The position numbers and the translations under genes are program-made. From Blastomussa wellsi (taxonomy: Eukaryota > Cnidaria > Anthozoa > Scleractinia > Plerogyridae), in assembly GCA_947652115.1 (NCBI GenBank), contig OX393567.1, forward strand, positions 16,849,143 through 16,913,142: a DNA stretch of 64,000 nt. Reading direction: 5' to 3'. Positions within the stretch are counted from its first letter, which is position 1; the number at the start of each line of letters is the position of its first letter. Shown here one piece after another: positions 1-10,786 of the stretch. A model generated the notes under the pieces. It searched no databases. It was not told the DNA's origin and saw only the letters and a program-made list of their open reading frames with translations.

Positions 1-59
1 TCCATAATACGTACTTGACAGATATCCTGTGATATACTTAAGTTATAATAATACGTCCA

Positions 60-268
60 CTCCCCCTGGATGGGATGCTAGTTCATCGCAGGGTTACCCC
101 CCAGCAGTATTTTGCCAGTACCCAATTATACACCTGGGTGGAGAGAGGCACTGTGGGAGTAAAGTGTCTTGCCCGAGAACACAACACAGTGCCTCGACTG
201 AGGCTTGAACCCAGACCACTCGATCTGGAGTCCAGCTTGCTAACCATTGGGCCATCGCGCCTCCCACA
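60..268 (-). repeat. tRNA-derived SINE, family A, copy 1
   Basis: Read on the minus strand from 268, this begins with a tRNA-like head that has an A-box-like GGCCCAATGG and a B-box-like GGTTCAAGCC, then a conserved body containing CTTTACTCCCACAGTGCC and ending near CCAGGGGGAG. A near full-length relative lies at 44961-45172 and partial ones at 4029 and 21185, which shows it is a dispersed family. The pol III promoter boxes and the family repetition support a SINE. I cannot name the family. Any open frames across it are not genes. Confidence 0.75.
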
Positions 269-775
269 TCGACTAAGCATCAGGTAATATTCCACTCGAT
301 TTCTCAGGCGAGTTGAACTTGAAATCTGGCCACAGGCTGGATTTGTGGTGTGGTGATTGTGTGTGATCACAAACAGGTACTCTGTTGTCTGGTTAGCTCC
401 GTTTATAGTTATCACAGTCAAGGTTTGAATGCTGGCCAGACAAACAATCGTTAAAAAATTTTCTGTATTTTTTCAGGGACCTAAATTCTATAATTCTCTC
501 GACAACGAAATCTTCAAAACAAACTCAATTTAAGTACAAAATAATTAAAAACTATGAATAACTTACTTTTAGCCAGCTACTATCTGCCATGTAAATCATG
601 TAAATATTGTAAATAACTAATTATATCTAGGTAACTTAGTTCTTGAGTTCTATTGTTCTATTATATGCCAAAATTACAATAAACAATCAGGGTCTTAAGA
701 TAATTAAGGAAGTAAGTAACGGTTTTGCCATGAAAAATCTGTATCTTCTGACTTAGCATCACGTATTGCTGCCTA
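269..775. other. AT-rich non-coding DNA within or after coilin
   Basis: No recognisable exon, RNA gene or repeat is seen here. It is probably intron of the coilin gene, since coilin exon 5 at 1609 ends in a splice donor and the gene must continue to the left. Confidence 0.5.
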
Positions 776-972
776 ATAGACCTTTTGCACCTCTGAGCAC
801 ACGCCATTCCTGGTGCTTTGAAGTACAAGATCACTCTCCTTCATTGAACTCAATACTGCGTAGACTAAAGCTGAGAGATGATGACAATGTCCTGTTCAGC
901 CTTGCAGTTTTCAAGATGGCGGATGTATGCCCCCAGTACCCAATCCCTGCATGGCATGTAAAAGGTCTATTT
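776..972. repeat. short inverted-repeat element (MITE-like)
   Basis: The ends are inverted copies: AATAGACCTTTTGCA on the left and TGTAAAAGGTCTATTT on the right, enclosing about 165 bp. There is no credible coding content. The terminal AATAGACC motif resembles the end of the element at 22973-23148. Confidence 0.55.
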
Positions 973-1134
973 CCTATTTTCCTGCTGTGTTAGTAGCTTG
1001 TCAAGCTCACTCACCTGATGGGCAAGGGCCAAGCAAGTTGTCTGTTGAAAAAAGGTTAACTGTTTTTACTAACCATGCAACTGCCATGGTGAGCAAAATT
1101 TGAGAATCACTTCATCACCATACCTTCTCATTCC

Positions 1135-1455
1135 TTTATTTACCCTCAGGTTGATGAGGATTGTTAGGCCTCTAGCAATACTATGCTGAGCAAATTGCCC
1201 ACCCAAACTATCACATCACAACAGACCAGACCACAACACTGGGAATTCCACACTTCTCTTTGCGAGAAATGTGTGGGTTCTTTAGCCTCCCCAGCTGACC
1301 ATAATGAAGATGCTGGAGACAGGGTCTACAGTTTATCGTCCTTATCAGAGAAAAAATAGGACATCTAATCATTTGCAGATGTCACTGGAATCAAACCTGA
1401 GACCTCCCACACAGTAGTCCGATGCTCTACCAACTGAGCTAACCAGATGGCAGTC
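1135..1455 (-). repeat. tRNA-derived SINE, family B
   Basis: On the minus strand the head (about 1450 to 1386) reads like a tRNA: A box TAGCTCAGTTGG at 1441-1430 and B box GGTTTGATTCC at 1397-1387. A unique body of about 240 bp follows towards 1135. The acceptor and anticodon stems are not clean, so it is a SINE head rather than a functional tRNA. It lies in the intron after coilin exon 5. Confidence 0.65.
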
Positions 1456-1608
1456 CAAGGGAAAGCTGGTTTTCAAGAGTTTTTGCACCCCCTGTATAAG
1501 AACAACAGGCAAATGCAGATCTAGTGAACAGCAGCCTCTCTTTCCAAAACAACTGGAAGTGGTGAGAGGAAGCTGTATTTACAGGCCAATGCTCATCAAG
1601 TTCATTAC

Positions 1609-4600
1609 CTTAAGTTCACTAACAGCTTTCTCTGATCTTGTCTGATGGTCCTGCTTACTTGCTGCCGTAATTACTGAATATGATTGTGTGCTATTAAAGT
1701 CATCTGTGATATCTTCCATGGAACTATGGTCTTGTTGCTCTTCAATTGTTCCTTCCTCTGACTCTTCCGAATCAAATCTGATGTGGCTGGTTGAAAAGCC
1801 TAGAAGGGTAAACAATGGGTGAGTAAAACATACTGTACATGCACACTTAACCAAATATTATTTCAATGATGCAATGTTGTTTTTAAGTGAGTGCAGACAC
1901 AATGAGTGAGTTGGGAGAACTCAGAAGTCCTTGTCGGAAGCCAAGCTGTGATGCCAGTTCTCAGAAACTTGAAAGTGCACCTAACTCCAAAATATTTTTT
2001 CGCTACAATAAACCTTTGCACCAGTTCGAAACGCGTTACACCTTTCGTTTCTCCTTTTTACTAAATGCTGACTATTTATAGCATTAAAAAGTTAAAGAGT
2101 CAGAAGGGGCGTGGGTCTATTCCTGGGCCAATGTCACAAACTGATTTGCATCGCATCAAGCCTTTGTAAACATGCATGCAAATCAGTTTGTGACGTCAAC
2201 CCAGGAATAGACCCATGCTCCTTCTGGCTCGGTCATGAACCAAATAACGTACAGTTTTTCGTAACTTTTAAATGTTATAAATAGTCAGCATTTAGTAAAA
2301 AGGAGAAACGAAAGGTGTAACGTGTTTCGAACTGGTGCAAAGGTTTATTGTAGGGAAAATATATTTTGGGGTCAGGTGCACTTTAAGGTTCTACTGAGTC
2401 AACCAGTATCATCATTAACTCTTTTTCTACAGGCCCTTTAAATTTCGTTCACTCATGAACGATGGACAAAACAATTCTATAAAAATTGCGTTATTTCCGA
2501 TTTACTCCAAATTTGGCACACATGAAGTTGATAGATTAAGCCAATTACTGAGCGAATTTGAGCATAGACACTTGAATTCGGCTTACATGACATTTTTTTT
2601 CGAGTTGTCACTTCGACCGTCAAAGATGTTTTAATTTGTGTTATTTTAATTTTTTTCAGAAATCTTCTAGGACTGTATGATAAGATATATTTTTCTGGAA
2701 AGCCTATTTTGTGCACTTTTAAATGAGATATAGTAGTACACATTGCTGTAAATACCTGTTGAGATATTGAATAAAACAATTTATATGGTCAATTTAGTAG
2801 AACTGACTTTAGCTCAAAATGAAACATGCCAAGAAAAAATCAACAATTTGAAAAATTACATAGATTTCTTCATAATCCCAAGAGATAAGCTCTTCTTTCT
2901 TGTTACGCACAGAACAATCGAAGCCCAAAGTCAGGTTGCTAGCCCGGACGAGCGTGATTTAGAAAGAGGCATTATGTTACACTATCGATCATTACGAAAT
3001 ATAAACTTTACGTCGAAATCAGTCGCTCAAAGTGATTCATGCGTTTTAAATTAAAAGTAGAGGACATAAATAAACCTAACTTCTGTGCTTTATTTGCTCC
3101 CTTGGCAATTTAGCTCCATTTAAATGCTGTATTACGTTTAAATTCGTTTCTCAAACTCGTGACAGAATATTTACACAACACCATCGCAGCCTATTATCCG
3201 CTGTGCTCATTAGCCTAGGTCTCAATTTCACATCGTTGCTATGCATGACATATCTGTTTACAACGCCATGTTGATCTTTGTCAATAGACAGATAACATCA
3301 TAGATTTTTGGCCTTTTTTCGACAACATGTATTAATGCAAACACTTTGAACAGCGGTTTTTTAAAGAAATCAAGATGGCTCCTGCAAAACAAGCGTTTAC
3401 GAAGAGATTTATGCAATGGATTGCATAAAATTGAGGGCACGTACAGACTGCATTTAAAGGTATTTGAATAATAAAGACAAAGAATTAACGTTTCTGGATG
3501 AAATCTACACAGTTTATTCTATAGATATGAAGGTAACTTTCTGCGGGAGCCTTGATTGGAAAGAGCTTTCTTCTTGATAATACATTGTATTGCCGCGCAA
3601 AAATGTGATGCATGCTGTTGACTATAACAGAATAAACACAGTCTCGATCGGGGCTCCTGCAGATTTTTTCCTTTTCTGGATGGGAATAATCTCCGATATT
3701 ATTCCAAACTGTGTCTCAAAAGGTAAAGCCATAAAATGCAAAAGTCTTATTTTTGAGCCATCAAGTCATTTGGGATTTGTCATCTGATGTGTGAAAATTG
3801 TCACCTTGGACAACATTTTTTTAAAACCCACTTTTTGTTGTCTCAGCCAGTCATGTTTTTATTTCAGACAGTTGCTTTAATTTTGAGAAATATCTCTCCA
3901 AAACGGACCCTCTAAAGTCAGTTCTACCACCTTAAGCACAGCATTGTCATAATGACACTAATAGGGAGTCTGCCATTTAGCCTATACCACCTGAGCTTAC
4001 ATGTATCCCAGTTTCTTTAGCATTACGGGACTAGGAGTATTTCTACTCCTCCCTGGATGGGATGCTAGTCCATCGTAGGTTACTCCCGGCATTAAATTTG
4101 CTGGTACCTGATGTATTTATACACCTATATAATTTTGTTTTATCGACTAGGTTGATAATGTGAATAATTTGGCCACCGTAAAGAGATTCAAGAGCTGACG
4201 AGAGCGTGACTGTGCCTCCTACTACCGGTATATCACTAGACTAGTCAATAAAAATATTTGTTTACCTGGCTTTGTATTTTGTCCTTTACTTATAATTTGA
4301 TGAGCTTGGTTTTGTCCAATGGGATTGGTTATTTCCAGAATGTCACTCAAGGTTGATTGAGCACCAGATGCCTTATCCGTATTCTCTGCTTGTATCCTCC
4401 TAAGTATTGAAGGTGATGACAGCGATGATGGTGGTGACAACAACAATGGGTGTAATAATGATGATGAAGTTTTCTGGCTGTTCTGATGTTTTCCTTCTTC
4501 CTTCACATTTTCACTAGACGAACTGGACAGTGAAGATGAGGATGAAGACAAGTTGGCATCCATTGTTTTTGCATCCTTGGACTTGTCAGCATGACTGGGT

Positions 4601-6425
4601 AAATTTAATGATGTATCACTATCACTGGATGAATTAGATGATGATGAAGATTCCCTGACAGGACCATTTCCTTTGCTATTACCATGCACATCCAAACATG
4701 ACTTCAAATTTACCCCAGACTCATTCTTTTCCTTTTTTCCATTTGACAATTTAACAGATCCTGATCCCATTGGAGTATTATCATGCTGAACGTCCTTCCC
4801 TACCCTTTTATGCGATGCAGAATTATCATTGTTAATCAATGTACCACGGGCCTCTGGAGATAGCGTACCATTTACCCTGGAGTGCAAATTTGATGGTCCT
4901 GATTCATCTGATGAAGATTCTGTGGAGCTGGAACTCTCAGAGGAAGAACTGGCACTATCTACAACCTTTTCGCTAGTACCAAGACCTTTTTCCTTGGCAC
5001 TGCCTCTGGTCTTGCTATTCTTTGAATTAGTGCTCAAAGGTTCCAAAGTGCTTTTCCTTTTACCCACATCTGCTTTAGATGGTAACATCCGAGATTGGTT
5101 AACAGGATCGTGTTCTGGTTTGGATTTTCCTTTTGAATGTTTACTTGATTTGCTCAGCTGATCCTTAGCAGTACTTGTTGAAGGTAATGCCAATGTTTTT
5201 TTGGATTTTCTTTCCTCTTGTGCCAATAATGGACTGTCATCAGTTGCTACTGCTGCAGATAAATTTGATTTACTTTTCTTGTAAATCGCTTTTTCCACCT
5301 TTTGTTCTTTCATTGGGGGTTTAACACTTTGAGAAGAACCCTTTTCCTTTTTGGCCTTTTTCCTATCCTTTCTTGTAGTGTTACCATCTTGTTCTCCTTT
5401 CTCTGGTAGCTTTTTCCTTTTCTTCTTAGTTTCATCTTCACTATCATCAACCTGCTTCCGTTTTGATTTATTGCTGGAGGACAAATAAAAAATGAGTATA
5501 ATATTTTCCTGCGGAGCAATTTAACTTTTCATGCGCACTTTCCCAATGGATGAGGGCCCAGGCAAGTTGTCCACAAAACGTTTATTAAGCCAAGCATGCA
5601 AATGCCTGATCAAGCAAAATCTAAGTGCTGCTTGTCCAAAGGGTAAGAGATTTTTCCTGTCAAATTAATCCTGTCAAATTTCCACAAGCCTGTTGAGTCA
5701 AGCCACACTGCACCACTCTTCTACACTCCTCTAATGAACTTCTTTTTTGTGTATAAAAGGAAAGCGTAATGACCAGGTTTCATTATAAACCTCCAGAAGA
5801 TCAAGAACCCATACTGGAAGACGTGACCCAAAAGGAATCACCTCCAATGACAAGCCCTATGATTTATATTTTATCTTTTCTTGTTTATCTTCACAAGATT
5901 AATTTTGATCAATTTGTGACACGAAACAATAGAAGCAGGGAAACAATATGAAATCTAATTAGGAGCTACAAATCTAAGCATACCCTGTTTCTGGCAAACT
6001 TCTGTCTTGTTTCTTCCTCTTCACTTTTTTCTCTGTGCCTAAAATAAAATAAAAACAACTTCCACTCAGACATCACATTGCTTGTAACATGTTATTTACA
6101 TAAAACTGATTATTTTCACTACCGGTAATTAAAGTATTTTTTACATTAAGTTTGCTCAAAAATGCTCTTGCAGTCAGTTGTTTCCTCTCACCTTGGTTAT
6201 TACTTTCCTCATCTCCACTTGCCTGTTTGATTATCATTTGTTTCATCTCTACTCTACAAAAGACAATACTGCAGATTATCTGAAATTACCGCATACGGGC
6301 AATGTTTTTCTGTGGGGGGGGGGGGGGGTGTGGCTGTGAAACACTTGACCAAAAAATTCTCCCAAGTTGCCTTGTCCAAATTTCTCTTGCTGCATGCCCA
6401 AAAAGAACTGATTTGCCCCCCAAAT

Positions 6426-6460
<35 letters not shown>

Positions 6461-7886
6461 CTCTGGAATTATCTCAGGCCTCTCTGTGGGTATTTTAAAG
6501 GGAATCAAAGACCTGACGATTACTGAAGATCACACGTAAAATTACTGATTGCATTCAATAGAACGCACTTCTAATCCTGTATTGGAAGGAAATCGAGTTT
6601 TCCTGTGAATCTGTGGACACCAATTCCCCCCCCCCCCCCCCGCCCCCAACAAAATTATCAGGGGCAAATGACATCATGCCCATGCTTGTCGTGTCGCTTT
6701 CTTTTTGTTTTCGAATCCCTTCGAGTTTCTTCTACTGTTTTTGGATTTTGTCGAACTTTTTTTCGCAGTTGTGTTGGTTTATTTGGGCTATCACTGGCAA
6801 AGATCATTGAGGCTACTTATCAGAACATCAGAAGCCTGCCTACTGCTGGTGTGTTTTCTTTTAAACATGCTGCAATTCACCCAAGCAACATATCTCATTA
6901 TAAAACTCAGCTGCTTTTCATTTACATTAGAGATTCAACTTTTGTCCGCGAGGTACAGAGGTGTGACGCTGTAATGTTCAAATCAGCCTTATTGTTATCC
7001 AAGAAGAACCTTGTAGCAAAGATTGTACAACCCCTGGTCGAATATATAACAGCAGATCTCAATCGGTGCTGTGACAGTCGTGAATTTTATGTTTGCATTT
7101 TAGCCTGCATGTGCGTTTGCTGCATTAATTTGTTATACATTTGTTGGGCGAAAAAGAAATGATATTTGTCATTGGGTTTGTGATTATTTGGCTACTGCTA
7201 CTACTTGCCGATGTTTTAATGTTTTGGCTGACAATTAATCACTGCAGTCAACAGTCTGCGGTTTTCTAAACACTGACTGCAACTTTACTATTCGTGAATA
7301 GCAGTGTCACGCAATGCAAAAAACTCCAAACAGTCATTGTATTTGTATGAATAAATCGGAAAAGTCATGTTCATCAACTACACTGTACAGTTATGTTTAA
7401 TAGGAGTTTCATACTGATATTTAAAAATGTTTATTTCAGCATTTAAGAAAGCTTGAATTTCGGGAATCCAAGTCAAAATAAAGCCAAGCGAATCGAAGTC
7501 GTCGAACGCACTCCTAATCTTTGATTACCACTAGTTTAAATTAAAAGACCTGATGATTACTGCAGAAAAATGAAATTGTCATGATATTTGATCAAGAAAG
7601 CAAAATTTAAGTCACATTAAGTAAAGCAAGGAGAGCGAAATACACACCTTATATTGTCATTATTTTGAATAATCTCTATCTTCTCTTGTGAAGGTAATAG
7701 GTAGTCATCAAGAAACAGATTCACCGAGCTGTAACTCTTTGAAAGCGCTTTGAACCTCTTCTTAATCAAATACTCTAAATCAGCAATCGTGCTACATGTC
7801 GAAGTATCGACAAGAAACCAACAGTTTTTGATCCCTGTAAGGGGCAGAGGACGCTGAAAAGTCAGACGGATTCGAACGAAAGACAT
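1609..7886 (-). CDS. COIL: coilin (Cajal body scaffold), 3' part outside window
   Basis: Coilin organises Cajal bodies in the nucleus, where snRNPs mature. Five exons are visible on the minus strand: 7886-7648, 6253-6192, 6038-5984, 5473-4266 and 1799-1609, with GT-AG borders and matching phases, giving 585 codons. Exon 1 encodes the coilin N-terminal ubiquitin-like domain: MSFVRIRLTFQ, then CWFLVDTSTCSTIADLEYLI, LDDYLLP and NDNIR, in the order seen in vertebrate coilin. Exon 4 is a long Lys- and Ser-rich linker with basic nuclear-localisation-like stretches (KKKRKK) and acidic-serine patches, typical of coilin and Nopp140-like proteins. Exon 5 has HIRFD, a motif found before the RG region in coilins. 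The C-terminal Tudor-like domain is not seen; exon 5 ends in a donor (AAG|GTAATG), so it must lie beyond position 1. The start at 7886 was chosen over an upstream in-frame ATG at 7964 because it matches the family start. Confidence 0.85.
1968..2387. repeat. long-armed hairpin element, family H, copy 1
   Basis: Two arms of about 200 bp are inverted copies of each other. The ends are CTTGAAAGTGCACCT and AGGTGCACTTTAAG; the inner arms contain GTGGGTCTATTCCTGGG and its complement, and the apex lies near 2165. A related element occurs at 52595-53520. This is a foldback or MITE-type element in coilin intron 4, with no coding potential. Confidence 0.75.
2387..3937. mobile_element. possible TTAA-flanked non-autonomous DNA element
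   Basis: The right end reads, on the minus strand, TTAAGGTGGTAGAACTGAC, and the left end TTAAGGTTCTACTGAG. An internal inverted match (AGTAGAACTGACTTTAG at 2797 against CTAAAGTCAGTTCTACC at 3911) supports a terminal-repeat structure. The interior has no transposase I can recognise. The terminal TTAAGGTG resembles the element at 39219-40692. The left boundary is uncertain. Confidence 0.3.
4029..4130 (-). repeat. SINE family A, truncated copy
   Basis: This matches the body of the SINE at 60-268 (CTGGATGGGATGCTAGTCCAT, through the region reading ATTTATACACCT) and then breaks off where the Penelope-like remnant begins. A short piece resembling the SINE head (GCCTCCTAC) follows the remnant, so the SINE may have been interrupted by it. 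Confidence 0.55.
4132..4208 (-). mobile_element. Penelope-like element terminal remnant
   Basis: The stretch containing GACTAGGTTGATAATGTG and CCGTAAAGAGATTCAAGAG matches the terminal region of the Penelope-like element at 9685-9780 and the inverted pair at 53948-54116. It stops inside the hammerhead-like motif, just after GAGCTGACG, so the ribozyme core is absent here. Confidence 0.55.
6302..6660. repeat. G/C homopolymer tracts and a dispersed repeat in coilin intron 1
   Basis: Runs of G at about 6315-6329 and 6437-6461 and of C at about 6627-6640 flank a sequence (AATTCTCCCAAGTTGCCTTG and neighbours) that is an inverted copy of repeats at 18355-18480 and 25130-25210. The open frames here, up to 185 codons on the plus strand, are low-complexity by-products. 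Run lengths may be sequencing-dependent. Confidence 0.6.
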
Positions 7887-8006
7887 CTTTACAAACGAAC
7901 AAGTTCCACAAGTTCGACCGCCATTATTTTTACATCGACAACCACTGACCAATATCGTAGCCACTTTTATATCAAGCCTCGTGATTGGTTTATTTTACCC
8001 GCGAAA
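7887..8006. promoter_or_regulatory. divergent coilin/FTCDNL1 promoter
   Basis: The two genes start head-to-head only 120 bp apart (171 bp if FTCDNL1 starts at 8058). The gap holds two CCAAT boxes in opposite orientations (GACCAAT near 7947 and GATTGG near 7982). There is no clear TATA box at a useful distance for either gene. That is the usual layout of a housekeeping bidirectional promoter; activity is inferred. Confidence 0.5.
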
Positions 8007-10786
8007 ATGAAACAGCCAATAGCCACAGTGCTTAGAATTCTTCAGGAGTTTGCAGAGATGAACAACTGTCTTCCATCTTCACGTCTTGTGGCTTGTTTAT
8101 TGAACATTTCCGAGGCACGAAACAAAACCATAGTGGAATCTGTGGCTAATGCAGCACTCAATTTCCCTTCCAAGTCGAAAAACGTCAAATGCCCCTCAAC
8201 AGTTCTAAATATTTTCTCTGATTATGACTACAACAGATCTGTGATCACCATTGCTGCACCAGTGGAAAACATTGAGGAGAGTGTCTTTCGGGCCTGTCAA
8301 GTTGCTTACAGTGAAATAGACTTGGGAAAACATACGGGGGTGCATCCCAGACTGGGATCGGTGGACCTCGTCCCTATCCACACCATAACTAGGGGTGTGT
8401 CCCTCGCAGAATGTGGTGACATTGCCTTAAACCTTGGCAAACGCCTTGTTAGTGGCATAAAGGGCACCTCTGTATTCTTGTTTGGTCATGCTGATCAGCC
8501 CCTAGTGAGGGGGTTGGTTGAGCGACGTAAAGCAGTTTATTGGTACCATGGTCAACACGGAATGGATTTTAGTAGGGTAGGGTGGGATCTTGGGACCCCT
8601 CCCTCCCATAGGTATGGTTGTACAGGGATTGGTGCTATTCCATATGTAACTAACTGTAACATCACAATAGACAGTCAAGATTTGGATCTTGGAAAGGAAA
8701 TTGCCAAGGCGATTCGTGCATCAACACCTGGTGGTCTAGCTGGAGTGCAGTCAATGGCATTCAGACATGAAGGAAGAGTGGAAATTGCCTGTAATGTTGA
8801 AGCTTCAAAGGTATGTCTTAACCATGGAATGTAGCTTGAGAATGCAGATATATTTTGGTGGAGACAAGCGACAGGCAGAAATACGTCTGAAATTTGCAGG
8901 CTAATGAGATCCTCTTTTGATACCCTTTTCCTTCTTTGAGTTCAATTTGTGTTTCGCCCTGTTGCAGATCCCAGAAGGATGGCTGAAATAGAGCTATTTG
9001 AAATCTCTGCCATTTTTATCTCATGGATGACATAGCCATGCTATGAGGTTTAGGAATGGACCTCAATTACATGTATTATCAATAAAGGGCAAAATTACTG
9101 AGCGCTGATTGGTTGAGAGAGAGGGCATTTTTTCTTAATCGAGGGCATTTTTAGTAATCAAGAGAGGGCATGATTACCTGTTAATGATTGGCTAATCCGT
9201 TAATTGCCGTAGCGCTAAACAGGCTTCCCAGATAAAAATAGACTGTGCGCGTGATTTTCCTTCGTATAAATTTTGCCCTTTATTGATAAACAAGTAATCC
9301 CATGAGACCTCGTACTATTAAGGATTAATTGCACTTGAGTTTTCAAAATTTTCCAAATTGCCCTCGTCGCTTCGCAACTCGGGCAATTTTGGAAAATTTT
9401 GAAAACTCTCGTGCAATTAATCCTTAATAGTACTTGGCCTCATGTGATTACCTATACTAATCACTGACTCACTCAGCATTCAGTGCTTCAAGATTTCAAA
9501 ATTTTCTCTGGGTAACCTTGTCCCCCAGGTTCTGAAAGTGCACTGGAGATTAGGTTGTTTTAGGGGAGGGGGGCATGCTTGTGGATCCCCCTGCACCTGG
9601 AGCCTTCAGGGCTCATAACGTTTGCCTTGTCTATGTTATGTTTTAAATTTATCCTTGGGTTAAAAATTTTTAATATAATAATTATTTGGTTTTATCAACT
9701 GGGTTGATAATGTCAATTGGCCACCGCAAAGAGATTCAAGAGCTGACGTTTCGAGCGTTAGCCCTTCGTCGGAGCGAATCAAGGAATTGTGCGTCATGTG
9801 TTATTATATACAGAAAGATGGAGCTTCGCTATTGGCTGGTGCCTGGTAACGTGAAAACTTGGGAATAAATTAGTTGAATGAAAAGCGTTCGTTGATACCG
9901 TGAGGATTAAGAGTGCCGATTTGAAAAATAAATTTTTGTTCTAGAGTTTTACGGCTTTCCGTGTTTCCTTGGTGAAGGGAAAGGCCGCAGACTGCCATAT
10001 GTTGCTTAGAATGATTTGGGAGATTGAAGTGTCTCGCGACCGGTTTCGATGCATTTTTGTCGTCTTTCTCTACGTCACGAAAGGTGTTCTCGGAATCGGT
10101 CGCCAAATCGTCTCCCTGTTTCGCCGATGTATAATTTTTTGCAAAGAGTGCAAGTTATACAGTAGATGGCATTGGCTGAGGTACAGGTGAAATGATCAGT
10201 GATTTTGATAGATCGCTTGGGTCCCGATATTTTGTCAACGTTGTGAATGAAAGGGCATGTTTTGCATCGTGCGCAAGCGCATTTAAAAGTTCCGGGTTGA
10301 TCACTAGTTTGGAATGCACTTCTGACTAAAAAGTTACCTATGTTCTTGTCGCGTTGAAATGAAATTAATGGAGGTTGCGAAAAGATTCTACCAGTGTCGG
10401 GATCATTTTGAAGTAATTTAAAGTTTTTGAGAATGATGGATTTAACTGCGTGGTTGTGAGGGTGAGGGGTCATGTTACATTGACTCTCTATAAGCTGGAC
10501 ACCTCCCTAAGACGGACAGCTGAGGCCGCTCCCGATGGTGTCCATCTTAGAGAGAGTTGACTGTATACTTAATTTGCAGGAGCTTTCAAGTGAGGGACAT
10601 TTTCAGTACACAAGTCCAGAAGAGATAGAGATTAGGGTGGGAGAGGTGGCATCAAGTAAACACGTGAAACTTTATGGAACAAAGTTGGTGGGATTTACGC
10701 CAGATGAAGCTTACAGAAGAGCTGCTAATGCTTTGTGCGAGGGAAATGCCGCTGCTTGGAAACATTCTAATGAATATAGAATGTGA
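8007..10786 (+). CDS. FTCDNL1: formiminotransferase-domain protein, FTCDNL1-like
   Basis: This belongs to the family of the formiminotransferase half of FTCD, which moves the formimino group from formiminoglutamate to tetrahydrofolate in histidine breakdown. Whether this stand-alone protein has that activity is not known. Exon 1 (8007-8810) and exon 2 (10580-10786) join in phase 0 (AAG|GTATGT; TTTGCAG|GAG), giving 336 residues. The N-terminal subdomain starts with RLVACLLNISEARN. GKHTGVHPRLGSVDLVP carries the conserved HPR(L/M)G region with the family's catalytic histidine. Exon 2 closes the C-terminal subdomain (HVKLYGTKLVGFTPDEAYR). An ATG at 8058 (MNNCLPSSRLVACL) fits the family start better than 8007, so the first 17 residues may be untranslated. 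There is no cyclodeaminase domain. The last exon is duplicated at 12133-12339. Confidence 0.85.
9086..9300. repeat. AT-rich inverted-repeat element in FTCDNL1 intron
   Basis: Terminal inverted match: TCAATAAAGGGCAAAATT at the left and AATTTTGCCCTTTATTGA at the right, enclosing about 180 bp with repeated GAGGGCATTTTT words. It looks like a MITE and is not coding. Confidence 0.6.
9312..9433. repeat. near-perfect hairpin element
   Basis: GTACTATTAAGGATTAATTG at the left pairs with CAATTAATCCTTAATAGTAC at the right. The arms continue inward through TTTTCAAAATTTTCC to a loop around GTCGCTTCGCAA. Arms are about 55 bp. A diverged relative sits near 17930-18085. Confidence 0.7.
9685..10473 (-). mobile_element. 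Penelope-like element 3' fragment with GIY-YIG domain (frameshifted)
   Basis: On the minus strand, 10473-10075 encodes a cysteine-rich linker (CACARCKTCPF, CITCTLC) followed by KLYIGETGRRFGDRFREHL, the GIY-YIG endonuclease signature found at the C-terminus of Penelope-like elements. The frame then breaks by one base, and the protein continues in 10106-9870 (DVEKDDKNASKPVARHFN onward). The 3' flank to 9685 matches terminal sequences at 4132 and 53948. The reverse transcriptase is missing, so this is a 5'-truncated dead copy. Positions 9851-10473 are duplicated at 11404-12026. Confidence 0.75.
9733..9780 (-). ncRNA. hammerhead-ribozyme-like motif of the Penelope-like element
   Basis: Read on the minus strand, outer stem GATTC/GAATC and inner stem GCT/AGC enclose CCGACGA, a GGGC-TAAC-GCTC hairpin, then GAAAC and GTC. 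That is the order of a type I hammerhead with a very short stem III: box 1, stem II, GAAA, NUH cleavage site. Penelope-like elements are known to carry such ribozymes in their terminal repeats. Box 1 here departs from the CUGANGA consensus at its second base (C for U), so self-cleavage is uncertain. Confidence 0.5.

Noticed and set aside
83..421. 112-codon minus-strand frame at the left edge
   Set aside because: Most of it is a translation of the SINE at 60-268.
1386..1450. Functional tRNA on the minus strand
   Set aside because: A and B boxes are present, but the acceptor stem does not pair and a 240-bp body follows; it is a SINE head.
6605..7162. 185-codon plus-strand open frame in coilin intron 1
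   Set aside because: It starts in a C-run (poly-Pro), lies antisense inside an intron, and has no recognisable domain or splice context.
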